This document shows, piece by piece, positions 1-8,105 of a stretch of DNA of 17,920 nucleotides (the first letter of the stretch is position 1; each line of letters begins with the position of its first letter). The DNA comes from an uncultured Gemmatimonadales bacterium (GTDB lineage: Bacteria > Gemmatimonadota > Gemmatimonadetes > JACCXV01 > JAHWKZ01). The translations under genes were made by a program, and so were the position numbers. The notes beneath the pieces are model-generated. The model was not told the DNA's origin. It did no database searches and saw nothing but the letters and a program-made list of their open reading frames with translations. The stretch covers positions 125,234 through 143,153 of the forward strand of contig CAMYLR010000024.1 of the NCBI GenBank assembly GCA_947259315.1, read 5' to 3'.

Positions 1-497
1 GCGATCGCTCGCTTGTAACTCTTCTTTCCACGTCGCTGTCGATGTGCGAGCGCCAGGTTGTAGCGGGCGGGGTGGAAGTCGGGCTGGATGTCGAGCGCCT
101 TCTCGAACGCCTTGATCGCCATCGAGATATGATCACGGTTGAACAGCTTCTTGAGGCTTTCCAGGATCACCAGCCACTGCTCGTCCTTTGTCAGCTCGTA
201 GAGGCCGGCGCCGTTGAGCGCGTGGACCGCCCGCGGGTCGATCTCCAGCGCCGCATCGAAGGCCCGCTTGGCAGCGTCGAGGTGTAGGTCGTCATCCGGC
301 CCTGTGGCCTCGTCTAGCTGCCGATACCCCTCCTCGATCCGTTGTTGAACCCCTTCCGGATAAGTGGCCGCATGCGGCACGGTGACGATCGGATCGAAGT
401 GTTGGTCGATGGATTGAGAGTTGGCGAGTGGCGGTAGGAAAATCAACCCGAGGCCCATGGTGAGAATCGGGCCAAAAAGGCGTGCTTTTTGGAGCAT
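1..497 (-). CDS. Exported TPR-repeat protein (5' part, truncated by window edge)
   Basis: An open minus-strand frame runs from an ATG at 497 to the window edge with no stop, about 165 residues. The start is supported by an AGGAGG ribosome site a few bases upstream (about 503-508). Residues 1-28 look like a signal peptide: KAR near the N-terminus, a hydrophobic core (GLGLIFLPPLA), then a cleavage-like site before SQSIDQH. Two helical repeats follow. One is around residues 74-107 (AAKRAFDAALEIDPRAVHALNGAG). The second, near 125-155, reads AIKAFEKALDIQPDFHPARY and fits the tetratricopeptide consensus well. TPRs are protein-protein interaction scaffolds, so a periplasmic or cell-surface assembly role is likely, but the partner is unknown. 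It is transcribed away from the yggS operon. The true length and C-terminal domains cannot be seen. Confidence that it is a real gene is high; its function is open. Confidence 0.85.
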   Translation of the reverse strand, partial: MLQKARLFGPILTMGLGLIFLPPLANSQSIDQHFDPIVTVPHAATYPEGVQQRIEEGYRQLDEATGPDDDLHLDAAKRAFDAALEIDPRAVHALNGAGLYELTKDEQWLVILESLKKLFNRDHISMAIKAFEKALDIQPDFHPARYNLALAHRQRRGKKSYKRAI

Positions 498-521
498 CGC
501 TGTCCTCCTGAAACCAGCCTC

Positions 522-551
522 AGTATATGTCTGTCCAAAGTAAACCGGCAA
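522..551 (-). promoter_or_regulatory. Candidate sigma70-type promoter of the TPR gene
   Basis: Read on the minus strand, TTGCCG (546-551) and TATACT (522-527) are separated by 18 bases. They would start transcription near 515, just ahead of the AGGAGG site and ATG at 497. This is a consensus match by eye only; nothing in the window tests it. Confidence 0.4.
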
Positions 552-592
552 ACCACGGAGGCGGTTTAGGCGTGTTCGCGGACCCATTCTGC

Positions 593-621
593 TTGCTTGC
601 CACGTCCGCCACCAATAAATT
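593..621 (+). promoter_or_regulatory. Candidate promoter of the yggS-ileS-lspA operon
   Basis: TTGCTT (593-598) and TAAATT (616-621) are separated by 17 bases in the divergent gap between the TPR gene and yggS. Transcription would begin about 6-7 bases before the ATG at 634. With no ribosome site visible before that ATG, the first gene could be leaderless. Low certainty. Confidence 0.3.
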
Positions 622-633
622 CCTCTGTCTTCG

Positions 634-1371
634 ATGCATGCCGCTCAGCCGACCCGCTCGCGGCCGGCAGAGGGTCCGGCCGATCGCCTCGCGACCGTTC
701 GTGGAGCCATCAGCGAGGCTTGCGAAAGGGCAGGCAGGGATCCGTGCAACGTGCGGATCGTCGCCATCACTAAGGGGCATTCGGCGGCGGTTTTGGGAAC
801 GGCCGTGGGCCTCGGGCTTACGGACATCGGAGAGAACCGGGTCCACGAAGCGATCGTCAAGTTCGACGAGGCCAAGGACGCGCTCTCGGCGGCCGGGATC
901 GAGCGGCACATGGTGGGCCATCTCCAGCGCAACAAGGTTCGCGACGCGGTCGCGTTGTTCGATTGGATCCAATCTGTCGATTCGATTCGCTTGGCGCGGA
1001 CGATTTCGACTCGAGCCGAAGGCCAGAGCGTGAACGCCCTGGTTCAGGTAAATGTCGCTGGAGAGACTCAGAAGTACGGCTTTGCACCGGGGGTGGCGGT
1101 CGAGGCCGCGCTCGAGATCGCCGAGCTCGATGGTATTCGACTCCGGGGATTGATGACGATGGCGCCGTGGACCGAAGACACGGCAGTGATTCGCAAGTTG
1201 TTTCAGGATCTGCGGCGGTTGTTCGAGGCTTTGCAGAGCCAATCGACCGGTGAGATACCGGATACGCTTTCGATGGGCATGACGAACGACTACGAGATAG
1301 CGGTCGAGGAGGGCTCGACCATGGTGCGGCTCGGCACGGTTCTCTTTGGACCCCGTCCCACCGACGCTTGA
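634..1371 (+). CDS. yggS: YggS/PROSC family pyridoxal-phosphate homeostasis protein
   Basis: The 245-residue product is a cytoplasmic alanine-racemase-fold protein that binds PLP and buffers vitamin B6 and amino-acid pools in its family. Family landmarks are in order: the PLP lysine in IVAITKGHS (K47), the GENRVHE loop, HMVGHLQRNK, SVDS, the QVNVAGETQKYGF strand, LRGLMTMAPW, and the C-terminal phosphate loop MGMTNDYEIAVEEGSTMVRLGTVLFGPR. Length is slightly above the usual 225-235 because of about 15 extra N-terminal residues (MHAAQPTRSRPAEGP). No Shine-Dalgarno precedes the ATG and no later in-frame ATG fits before the conserved region, so the start is uncertain by a few codons or leaderless. 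It opens a seven-gene run; punA follows after 26 bases. In many bacteria yggS sits near cell-division or proC genes, which are absent here. Confidence 0.93.
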   Translation: MHAAQPTRSRPAEGPADRLATVRGAISEACERAGRDPCNVRIVAITKGHSAAVLGTAVGLGLTDIGENRVHEAIVKFDEAKDALSAAGIERHMVGHLQRNKVRDAVALFDWIQSVDSIRLARTISTRAEGQSVNALVQVNVAGETQKYGFAPGVAVEAALEIAELDGIRLRGLMTMAPWTEDTAVIRKLFQDLRRLFEALQSQSTGEIPDTLSMGMTNDYEIAVEEGSTMVRLGTVLFGPRPTDA

Positions 1372-1397
1372 ATCGATAATCCGAACGAGGCGGAGTT

Positions 1398-2270
1398 GTG
1401 ACCGATCATCAAACGGAAGCCAGCGTGCAGTTGGCGCGCATCGACGAGGCGACCGACTACATCCGGACCCATTCGGACCAGCGGCCATTACTGGGGATTG
1501 TGCTCGGCACCGGATTGGGCGCTCTCGTCGGCGACATCGAGATCGATGCTTCGCTCGATTACGAACACCTCCCTCATTTCCCGACCTCGACCGTCGAGAG
1601 CCATAGCGGGCGGCTGATCCTGGGTTCGCTCGAAGGTCGATCGGTGGTCGCGATGCAGGGGCGGTTTCATTACTACGAAGGCTACACGATGCAGCAGATC
1701 ACGTTTCCGATCCGGGTCATGCAACGACTCGGCATCGAGACGCTGATCGTCTCCAATGCGTGCGGAGGAATGAACCCGAGTTACCGGCGCGGGGATCTGA
1801 TGCGGATCGACGATCATATCAACCTGTTGGGTGACAACCCTCTGTGCGGGCCGAACCTGGACGAGTTTGGCCCCCGGTTCCCGGACATGAGCGAACCCTA
1901 CGATCGGCAGTTGGGCGCGCTCGCGGATCGGGTGGCGCTCGAGGCTGGCATCGATCTGCATGTCGGCGTCTACGTTTCCGTCGCCGGGCCAAACCTCGAG
2001 ACGCGCGCCGAGTACCGGTTTCTGCGCGCCATCGGCGCCGATGTTGTTGGCATGAGCACGGTACCGGAGGTAATCGCGGCGCGACACGGGGATACTCGCG
2101 TGTTGGGGATATCGATCGTTACCGACGAGTGTTTTCCCGACACGCTCGAGCCGGTCGACGTGGAGACGATCATCCGCGTCGCGGGTGAGGCCGAGCCCAA
2201 GCTCACCGAGCTGATCCGTCGCACCGTGAGCGAGCTGGATAAGGCCGATGCACCGGTGAAAGCGAGCTGA
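1398..2270 (+). CDS. punA: Purine nucleoside phosphorylase (trimeric PNP/MTAP family)
   Basis: The 290-residue product should catalyse reversible phosphorolysis of purine nucleosides to base and ribose-1-phosphate (purine salvage). The family 2 signature is complete: GTGLG (residues 37-41, phosphate loop), [35 protein letters not shown], the base/sugar segment [36 protein letters not shown], and [12 protein letters not shown]. In the last motif, D243 sits where human PNP has Asn243 (SLITNKV), a position that contacts the base. Methylthioadenosine phosphorylases carry Asp in the matching place, so 6-aminopurine substrates are possible; that is inference from motif comparison. Translation starts at GTG 1398 with a GGCGGAG-type site just upstream. 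ileS begins 9 bases after the stop. Confidence 0.93.
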   Translation: MTDHQTEASVQLARIDEATDYIRTHSDQRPLLGIVLGTGLGALVGDIEIDASLDYEHLPHFPTSTVESHSGRLILGSLEGRSVVAMQGRFHYYEGYTMQQITFPIRVMQRLGIETLIVSNACGGMNPSYRRGDLMRIDDHINLLGDNPLCGPNLDEFGPRFPDMSEPYDRQLGALADRVALEAGIDLHVGVYVSVAGPNLETRAEYRFLRAIGADVVGMSTVPEVIAARHGDTRVLGISIVTDECFPDTLEPVDVETIIRVAGEAEPKLTELIRRTVSELDKADAPVKAS

Positions 2271-2279
2271 CGGAGTCCG

Positions 2280-5075
2280 ATGGCGAAGGAAACACAGCAG
2301 AAGGACTACAAGGAGACGCTCAACCTGCCCCGGACCCCGTTCCCGATGCGCGCCAAGCTGCCCGCACGGGAGCCGGAGATCCTGGCTGGCTGGAAGGAGA
2401 AGCGTCTATATGAGCGATTGCGAGCCGATCGACAGGGCCGGACTCGTTATGTCCTCCACGACGGGCCGCCGTACGCCAACAACCACATCCACCTCGGAAC
2501 GGCGGTCGACAAGATCCAGAAGGACATGATTGTCCGCAGCCGCTCGATGATGGGGTTTGACGCGCCGTACGTCCCGGGATGGGACTGTCACGGGATGCCG
2601 ATCGAGATCTACGTTCAGCGTGAGTTTCGCGAGCGTGGCGAAGAGCCCGGGCTCGCCGAGCTGAGACGCCGTTGCCGCGAGTTCGCCGGTGAGTGGGTCG
2701 CGATCCAGCGCGGAGAGTTCGAGCGGTTGGGTGGCTGGGGGGCGTGGGACGACCCGTACCTCACGATGTCGAAGGATTACGAAGCCGACATCGTCGAGAC
2801 GTTCGCCGATCTCGTCGAGAAAGGATTCATCTACCGCGGCCTGCGGCCGATCCACTGGTGCGTCTCGTGCCAGACGGCGCTGGCCGAAGCCGAAATCGAA
2901 TACGACGACAAGGATTCGCCATCGATCACCGTCGTGATGGGGGTGCTCGAGGATCCAAACCAGGTGTTTGCGGGCGCGGAACCGGCCGGTGTGCTGATCT
3001 GGACGACGACGCCGTGGACGATCCCCGCCAACCGTGCGGTCGTTGTACACCCCGAGCTCGAGTACGCGATCGTCGAAACCGATCGTGGGCATCTGCTCTA
3101 CGCGCATGGACGGCACGAGGCACTGGCGGGTCTGTTCGAGCATGCCGAGGTCGTGCGGACCTTGCCCGGCTCGGAGCTCGAGGGGTTGGTGTTCTCGCAC
3201 CCGCTGGAAGAGCGGCCGAGCCCCTTGTTCGTGGCCGATCATGTGACGCTGGAGGAGGGAACCGGCGTCGTTCACACCGCGCCCGGACACGGCGCTGAGG
3301 ATTTCGCCGTCGGTCGCGAATACGATCTCGAGATCTACAACCCCGTCCAGCGCGACGGCGTATTCGTCGACACCACACCGCGCTACGCGGGGCGCCACAT
3401 CTGGGAAACCAACGAGCAGATCGTCGACGACCTCGATCGCGCCGGTCGGCTCATCGCCCGCGAGGACGTAACTCACTCGTATCCCCACTGCTGGAGATGT
3501 CAGAACCCGGTCATCTTCCGTGCAACCGTGCAGTGGTTTCTGGCGATCGAACACGATCAGCTGCGTCAGCGAGCGCTCGGGGCGATCGATGACGTGGAGT
3601 GGATTCCATCGTCGACGATCAATCGGATCCGGACGATGGTCGAGCAGCGCCCCGACTGGTGTCTATCGAGGCAGCGTGCATGGGGTATCGGGATCCCGGC
3701 GGTGTATTGCGAGGCGTGCGATGAGCCGCTCTTCGATGTGGCGTTCGTGCGCCACGTGGCCGAGCTCGTTCGCCGAGAAGGCGCGGACTTCTGGTTTGTC
3801 GCGCCGATCGAGGCGATCGTGCCGGAAGGTACGAGCTGCCAACATTGCGGGCCCGACGCCACGAGCTTCCGGCGTGAGGTCGAGATCCTCGACGTGTGGT
3901 TCGACTCGGGATCGTCCCAGCGCGCGGTGCTGGAGCGTCGCGAAGACCTCGCGTGGCCGGCCGACATGTACAAAGAGGGCCCCGACCAACACCGCGGCTG
4001 GTTCAACTCGTCGCTGATGTTGGCGGTCGCGACGCGTGACGCAGCGCCCTACCGGACGGTGCTGACCCACGGCTGGATGGTCGATGCCCAGGGTCGCGCG
4101 ATGCACAAGTCGCGCGGCAACGTGATCGCACCCGACCAGATCACCGAGAAGCGCGGCGCGGACATCCTGCGGCTCTGGACTGCGGCCAACGACTTCACCC
4201 GCGACGGTCGTTTCTCCTGGGAGGCGATCGATCAGGTATCGGAGGCGTATCGGCGGATTCGGAACACTTTCCGGTTCTTGCTCGGCAATCTGGCGGATTT
4301 CGATCCCGAAAAAGACGCGGTTCCGTTGGCGGAGCTGCTCGATTTCGATCGCTGGGCGATCGGCGATCTCGAGCGGCTTGCGACCGAGGTGCGAGAGGCG
4401 TACGAGCGGTTCGAGTTCCACGCCGTCTATCAGCTCCTGGTCAACTACTGTACCGTCAATCTTTCGGCGATCTATCTCGACGGCATCAAGGTGCGGCTCT
4501 ACATCCAGCCGGCTGGTGGGACCGAGCGCAGGAGCGCCCAGACGGCGCTGCACACCATCCTGGACACGTTGGTTCGACTGGCGGCCCCGGTTTTGCCTTT
4601 CACCACCGACGAGGTATGGACCACGAGCGACGCGAATCAGAGTGACAGCGTTCACCTCGAGGAGTTCCGCCCCGCCCAGCCGGAGCGTATCGATGCGGCG
4701 CTCGAGGCCGACTGGAGGACGATTCTGCGTGCCCGCCAGGCGGTAACCCGGGAGCTGGAAGGACTGCGTGAGGGCAAGGTCATCGGGTCGTCCCTTGGGG
4801 CCCAAGTCGAAGTTTCGGCAGAAGATCCAGCCGAACAGGGGATCCTCGAGCACCACGCGACTGCGCTCGAAGAGGCATTCATCGTGTCGGCCGTCCAAGT
4901 CCGGCCCCCAGAGGTGATGTCGGGTGTGGAGCCAGTCGAGGAGGGGTTCCGGGTGGTGGTCGAGCCGTCGCCGGACGAGAAGTGCGACCGGTGCTGGCGA
5001 TATCGAGAAGATGTCGGGCATTCCCCGGAGCACCCGGGGCTTTGCGCTGAGTGCACGGCCATTCTATCGTCATAG
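2280..5075 (+). CDS. ileS: Isoleucyl-tRNA synthetase
   Basis: The 931-residue class Ia synthetase charges tRNA-Ile and has the full-length bacterial layout. The N-terminal Rossmann domain holds DGPPYAN followed by HLGT (71-74), the HIGH motif. The CP1 editing domain shows [13 protein letters not shown] and [11 protein letters not shown]. The second signature is AMHKS (607-611), in which the first Lys of KMSKS is Ala but the catalytic second Lys is kept; this variant occurs in many bacterial IleRS. WFDSGSS lies before it. The anticodon-binding helical region follows, and a C-terminal zinc finger uses C902, C905, C922 and C925, typical of the bacterial eukaryote-unlike, mupirocin-sensitive type. 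The ATG at 2280 has GGAG at 2272-2275. The dksA-like gene follows after 11 bases. Confidence 0.97.
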   Translation: MAKETQQKDYKETLNLPRTPFPMRAKLPAREPEILAGWKEKRLYERLRADRQGRTRYVLHDGPPYANNHIHLGTAVDKIQKDMIVRSRSMMGFDAPYVPGWDCHGMPIEIYVQREFRERGEEPGLAELRRRCREFAGEWVAIQRGEFERLGGWGAWDDPYLTMSKDYEADIVETFADLVEKGFIYRGLRPIHWCVSCQTALAEAEIEYDDKDSPSITVVMGVLEDPNQVFAGAEPAGVLIWTTTPWTIPANRAVVVHPELEYAIVETDRGHLLYAHGRHEALAGLFEHAEVVRTLPGSELEGLVFSHPLEERPSPLFVADHVTLEEGTGVVHTAPGHGAEDFAVGREYDLEIYNPVQRDGVFVDTTPRYAGRHIWETNEQIVDDLDRAGRLIAREDVTHSYPHCWRCQNPVIFRATVQWFLAIEHDQLRQRALGAIDDVEWIPSSTINRIRTMVEQRPDWCLSRQRAWGIGIPAVYCEACDEPLFDVAFVRHVAELVRREGADFWFVAPIEAIVPEGTSCQHCGPDATSFRREVEILDVWFDSGSSQRAVLERREDLAWPADMYKEGPDQHRGWFNSSLMLAVATRDAAPYRTVLTHGWMVDAQGRAMHKSRGNVIAPDQITEKRGADILRLWTAANDFTRDGRFSWEAIDQVSEAYRRIRNTFRFLLGNLADFDPEKDAVPLAELLDFDRWAIGDLERLATEVREAYERFEFHAVYQLLVNYCTVNLSAIYLDGIKVRLYIQPAGGTERRSAQTALHTILDTLVRLAAPVLPFTTDEVWTTSDANQSDSVHLEEFRPAQPERIDAALEADWRTILRARQAVTRELEGLREGKVIGSSLGAQVEVSAEDPAEQGILEHHATALEEAFIVSAVQVRPPEVMSGVEPVEEGFRVVVEPSPDEKCDRCWRYREDVGHSPEHPGLCAECTAILSS

Positions 5076-5081
5076 AGGAGG
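5076..5081 (+). promoter_or_regulatory. Ribosome binding site fixing the TTG start of the dksA-like gene
   Basis: AGGAGG immediately follows the ileS stop and lies 5 bases before a TTG at 5087. The only other in-frame start, ATG 5051, lies inside ileS without such a site. This favours TTG 5087 as the true start. Confidence 0.7.
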
Positions 5082-5086
5082 ATGAT

Positions 5087-5470
5087 TTGGATAAAGAGAA
5101 ATTGAATCACATCGAACAGCGGCTTCTGGAGGAGCGCGAACAAGTCCTCAAGGAGCTCGGTTTCTTCGACGAGAACTATCACGAGACGACCCGGACCGCG
5201 TCGGGAGACTTGAGCGCATACTCATTTCATATGGCCGACCAGGGGACCGACGCGATGGAGCGCGAGAAAGCGTTCCTTTTCGCGTCCAAGGAGGGTCGGC
5301 AACTGTACCGCATAGACGACGCCTTGCGTCGTTTGTACCGCGAACCTGCGGGTTTCGACCGTTGCATCTTGTGTGGCGATACGATTCAGTGGGAACGGTT
5401 GGAGGCCCTGCCCTACGCCACGCAGTGCATCGAGTGCCAGGAACGCGAAGAGAACGGCGGCAACACCTGA
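5087..5470 (+). CDS. DksA/TraR-type C4 zinc-finger regulator
   Basis: Starting at TTG 5087 the product is 127 residues. An N-terminal helical region (about residues 1-70, KLNHIEQRLLEEREQVLKEL, then EREKAFLFASKEGRQLYRIDDALRRL) forms the coiled coil expected of DksA relatives. The tip contains acidic residues (ADQGTDAME). The C-terminal C4 zinc finger uses C93, C96, C114 and C117, with the family phrase RLEALPYATQCIEC. Proteins of this family enter the RNA polymerase secondary channel and modulate initiation, often with ppGpp. A paralogue directly between ileS and lspA is a recurrent arrangement in several diderm phyla, though its specific role there is not well defined. An ATG start at 5051 would add 12 residues overlapping ileS but lacks a ribosome site. 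Its end overlaps the lspA coding region. Confidence 0.88.
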   Translation: MDKEKLNHIEQRLLEEREQVLKELGFFDENYHETTRTASGDLSAYSFHMADQGTDAMEREKAFLFASKEGRQLYRIDDALRRLYREPAGFDRCILCGDTIQWERLEALPYATQCIECQEREENGGNT

Positions 5471-5937
5471 GCTGGACGCACCTGCTCGTCCCGCCTTTTG
5501 TTCTTCTCGTCGACCAACTGACCAAAGCCTGGGTCCGAGCTGAGCTGACGCTGAATCATCCGGTCCGCGTGGTCGGCGACAACGTGCGATTGCTCTATAT
5601 CCAGAACGAAGGGGCTGCCTTTGGCCTGTCGGTCGGAGAGTACTCTTCGGTGGTTTTCTTGGTGCTCGCCAGCCTGGCGTCGCTGTTGGTCCTCTATCTG
5701 CTGCTCACCTCGCCCAAGGGCGATCGCATGCAGCGACTGGCGCTGGGTCTGATCCTGGGTGGAGCGTTGGGGAACATCGTCGATCGGGTACGCTTCGAAC
5801 GCGTCGTGGATTTCATCCAGGTCGGTGTGTCGGGACATTATTGGCCGATCTTCAATGTGGCCGACAGCGCGGTCACCGTCGGTGCAGCGCTACTGGCCTT
5901 TACGTACTTGCGACGGGGCGATGCAAGGACCGGGTAG
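5434..5937 (+). CDS. lspA: Lipoprotein signal peptidase II
   Basis: The product is an inner-membrane aspartyl peptidase that removes signal peptides from diacylglyceryl-modified prolipoproteins. Four membrane helices are evident: LLVPPFVLLVDQLTKAWV, SVVFLVLASLASLLVLYLLL, LALGLILGGALGNIVDRV and a final SAVTVGAALLAFTYL. The catalytic pair are D126 in RVVDFI and D144 in FNVADSA; the NEGAAFG loop is also present. The start is uncertain. GTG 5434 gives 167 residues with a basic N-terminus (RRERR) and overlaps the dksA-like gene by 37 bases. A CTG at 5467 would make a 4-base CTGA stop/start overlap and a 156-residue protein. Earlier frame extensions to 5362 lie inside the zinc-finger gene. Substrates in this window include the lipoprotein at 17139. 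Confidence 0.92.
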   Translation: MPGTRRERRQHLSWTHLLVPPFVLLVDQLTKAWVRAELTLNHPVRVVGDNVRLLYIQNEGAAFGLSVGEYSSVVFLVLASLASLLVLYLLLTSPKGDRMQRLALGLILGGALGNIVDRVRFERVVDFIQVGVSGHYWPIFNVADSAVTVGAALLAFTYLRRGDARTG

Positions 5938-5961
5938 GGCCGCGCTATCCTCTCTACCGAT

Positions 5962-6951
5962 TTGTCGACACAGAACGAATCAGCCGGACGCCGGCACGAG
6001 GTAACGCTCAACGCGGCGTCACCGCGGATCGATCGCGCCCTCGCGGAGGTGTTGCCGCTTTCCCGGACCCGGATCCAGGCGCTCATCGATGGTGGGCGGG
6101 TGGCGGTCGACGGGGTGGTGGTTCGGCGCGCGAGCCAGGAGGTTGTGGCCGGCTCGGTGGTGACCGTCGATGAGCCGCCCAAGCGGGAACCGTCGCTCGC
6201 GCCCGAATCGATCCCACTCGGTTGGGTTTACGAGGACGACGATTGCATCGTAGTCGATAAGCCGGCTGGTTTGGTCGTCCACCCCGCTCCCGGACACCCA
6301 ACCGGCACGCTCGTCAACGCGCTCCTCTATCACCGGCCGGAAGTGGCCGGTGTTGGGGGCGAGCGGAAGGCTGGTCTCGTCCACCGGCTCGATAAGGACA
6401 CCTCGGGTTGCTTGCTCGTCGCCAAGAACGACCGCGCCCATCACTACCTGGCCGACCAGTTCGCCGCCCGCACCGTGACGAAACGGTATTGGGCGTTTAT
6501 CTGGGGTCACTTGAGCAACGCGGAGGGCGTCTTCGATGCCCCGATCGGGCGTGCGCAGCAAGATCGTCAGCGGATGTCGACCCGCGCACGTAAGGGCCGC
6601 TCCGCGCGCACCGCGTGGCGCGTGATCGAGCGGTACCTGGTTGGTGACTGCGTCGAGCTGACGCTTGAGACCGGCCGCACGCATCAAGTCCGCGTTCACC
6701 TGTCGGACGCCGGCCACCCGGTCCTGGGCGATACGCGCTACGGGGGCGGCCCAGCGCGCGCACGAGGGTTCCACGGCGCCCAGCAGGCGGTGGCCCGTCA
6801 GGTGGCGGCGATGGCTCGCCGTCAGGCGCTCCACGCCCATCGGTTGGCGTTTGACCGGCTCTCGGACGGTTCCCGGGTTGAGGCCGAAGCGCCGCTGCCG
6901 GCTGACCTGATCGAGCTTCGAGCGCTGCTCCGGCAGCATCCGATCGCGTGA
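5962..6951 (+). CDS. rluD: RluA/RluD-family 23S rRNA pseudouridine synthase
   Basis: The 329-residue product (TTG start at 5962) has an N-terminal S4 RNA-binding domain, about residues 20-65 (RIDRALAEVLPLSRTRIQALIDGGRVAVDG). The RluA catalytic domain follows: VDKPAGLVVHPAPGH, the active-site motif HRLDKDTSG with nucleophile D144, KRYWAFIWG, and LETGRTHQVRVHL. S4 plus this catalytic domain is the RluD/RluC arrangement, which isomerises uridines in helix 69 or nearby of 23S rRNA. The RluD assignment rests on context (commonly next to lspA) and domain order, so RluC-like specificity is not excluded. The TTG start lacks a clear ribosome site; it lies 24 bases after lspA. The stop overlaps the next gene's GTG by 4 bases, implying coupled translation. 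Confidence 0.9.
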   Translation: MSTQNESAGRRHEVTLNAASPRIDRALAEVLPLSRTRIQALIDGGRVAVDGVVVRRASQEVVAGSVVTVDEPPKREPSLAPESIPLGWVYEDDDCIVVDKPAGLVVHPAPGHPTGTLVNALLYHRPEVAGVGGERKAGLVHRLDKDTSGCLLVAKNDRAHHYLADQFAARTVTKRYWAFIWGHLSNAEGVFDAPIGRAQQDRQRMSTRARKGRSARTAWRVIERYLVGDCVELTLETGRTHQVRVHLSDAGHPVLGDTRYGGGPARARGFHGAQQAVARQVAAMARRQALHAHRLAFDRLSDGSRVEAEAPLPADLIELRALLRQHPIA

Positions 6952-7961
6952 GCGCCCGGCTTCGGCTGCTGCTGGTGCTCCTCTTGGGGTTGGCCGGTGC
7001 AAGCCTGCCGCCTCCGGCGCATGGCCAACTCGTGACCCGCGAGGTTACCGGACCCGCCGCCCGACCGATCGTTTTCCATTACGCGGCTCGTGATTCGACC
7101 GTGGCCACGGCACTCGCCGAGCTCGCCGTCACGTATGTGCCGCGGCCGCTCATCGCGGATGGGCTGCCACCCGATACGCTGCACGTCATCGTCGCCCCGA
7201 CCGAAGGCGCGTTCGTCGAGTTGACCGGTGGGCGGGCACCGGATTGGGGGCTGGCCGTCGCGTTCCCGAAGTTGCGCCGGGTCATCGTCCGTTCACCCCG
7301 CTTGACCGGTGGCGATGGCGCCGATCCGGCGACGATCCTGCGCCACGAGCTCGGACATCTGTACCTCGACCTGGCGGTTGGCGGGAGCGAGCGGGTGCCG
7401 CGTTGGTTCAACGAAGGGTTCTCGGCGTTTTACGCCGACGAGTGGCGATGGGTCGATCCAGCTCGGCTGGCTTGGGGTCGGCTGATCGGTTCGCTGGTGC
7501 CCTTGGCCGAGCTCGATGCGACGTTCCCCGAGCTGCCCGCGCCGCGGCTGTCCTACATCCAGAGCATGGCTGCGGTGCGAAGCTTGCGCCGCCGCGGGGG
7601 CGATGACTCGGTGCGCCTTTTGTTGGATCGCATTCGCGACGGAGCGACGTTCGACTCTGCACTGCGCGCAACGTACGGTCTGACGCTGGGGCAGTTCTAC
7701 GCTGACTGGAACTCGGAGCTCGGTCGCGAGTTTGGCTGGGGCGTGGCGCTAACGGACGAACGGGCGCTCTGGATCGCGGCCGCGTTGCTCGTGCTGGGCG
7801 GGTATCTGGTTCGCCGCCGTGCTCTCAGGCGCGAGATCGCGCGCCGCCGTCATGCCGAGGACGTCGCGCTCGGTCCGCCGGACGATCACTCGCTGGGGGT
7901 TGAACGTTGGGAACGGTACTGGGAAGACGACGATGAGGAATGGAAAGGCGACCCCGACTAG
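6948..7961 (+). CDS. Membrane-anchored HExxH metallopeptidase, peptidase MA-like
   Basis: The 337-residue product begins at GTG 6948 within a GTGA overlap with rluD. It has a signal peptide (MSARLRLLLVLLLGLAGASLPPPAHGQ), then an extracytoplasmic domain with zinc motif HELGH (133-137). A second Glu follows in WFNEGFSAFYADE (E156), the gluzincin pattern seen in peptidase MA / M1-like minimal peptidases. A YIQSMAAVRSL segment and a helical tail follow. Near residues 270-288 there is one membrane helix (LWIAAALLVLGGYLV), then a basic stretch and a very acidic C-terminus (WERYWEDDDEEWKGD), probably cytoplasmic. The domain thus faces the periplasm or outside. The substrate is unknown. It closes the ileS-lspA operon; co-translation with rluD suggests constitutive expression. 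Confidence 0.85.
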   Translation: MSARLRLLLVLLLGLAGASLPPPAHGQLVTREVTGPAARPIVFHYAARDSTVATALAELAVTYVPRPLIADGLPPDTLHVIVAPTEGAFVELTGGRAPDWGLAVAFPKLRRVIVRSPRLTGGDGADPATILRHELGHLYLDLAVGGSERVPRWFNEGFSAFYADEWRWVDPARLAWGRLIGSLVPLAELDATFPELPAPRLSYIQSMAAVRSLRRRGGDDSVRLLLDRIRDGATFDSALRATYGLTLGQFYADWNSELGREFGWGVALTDERALWIAAALLVLGGYLVRRRALRREIARRRHAEDVALGPPDDHSLGVERWERYWEDDDEEWKGDPD

Positions 7962-8014
7962 ACGCTATTGGCGACGGCGTTACGGCGCTGGTTACTTTTT
8001 ATATCTGACCATCG

Positions 8015-8105
8015 GGAGGGGTGGCCGAGCGGTTTAAGGCACTGGTCTTGAAAACCAGCATGGGGTAACCCCCCATCGTGGGTTCGAATCCCACCCCCTC
8101 CGCCA
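8015..8105 (+). tRNA. tRNA-Ser (anticodon UGA)
   Basis: The 91-base gene has a 7-bp acceptor stem (GGAGGGG with CCCCTCC), discriminator G and an encoded CCA at 8103-8105. The anticodon stem is CTGGT/ACCAG with loop CTTGAAA, so the anticodon TGA is at 8049-8051. A long variable arm (GGGG...CCCC type) is typical of serine tRNAs, and the T arm reads GTGGGTTCGAATCCCAC. It lies 53 bases after the peptidase gene. Its last base directly abuts the stop codon of the convergent channel gene at 8106. Confidence 0.97.

Noticed and set aside
42-287. Plus-strand 81-codon frame at the left edge
   Set aside because: Lies opposite the TPR protein, which has a signal peptide, a ribosome site and clear repeats.
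520-1488. Long minus-strand frame opposite yggS
   Set aside because: Shadow of yggS, which has complete family motifs; the minus frame is Arg-rich and low in recognisable structure.
2406-5033. Several long minus-strand frames opposite ileS
   Set aside because: High-GC shadows of ileS with no start context or domain signal.
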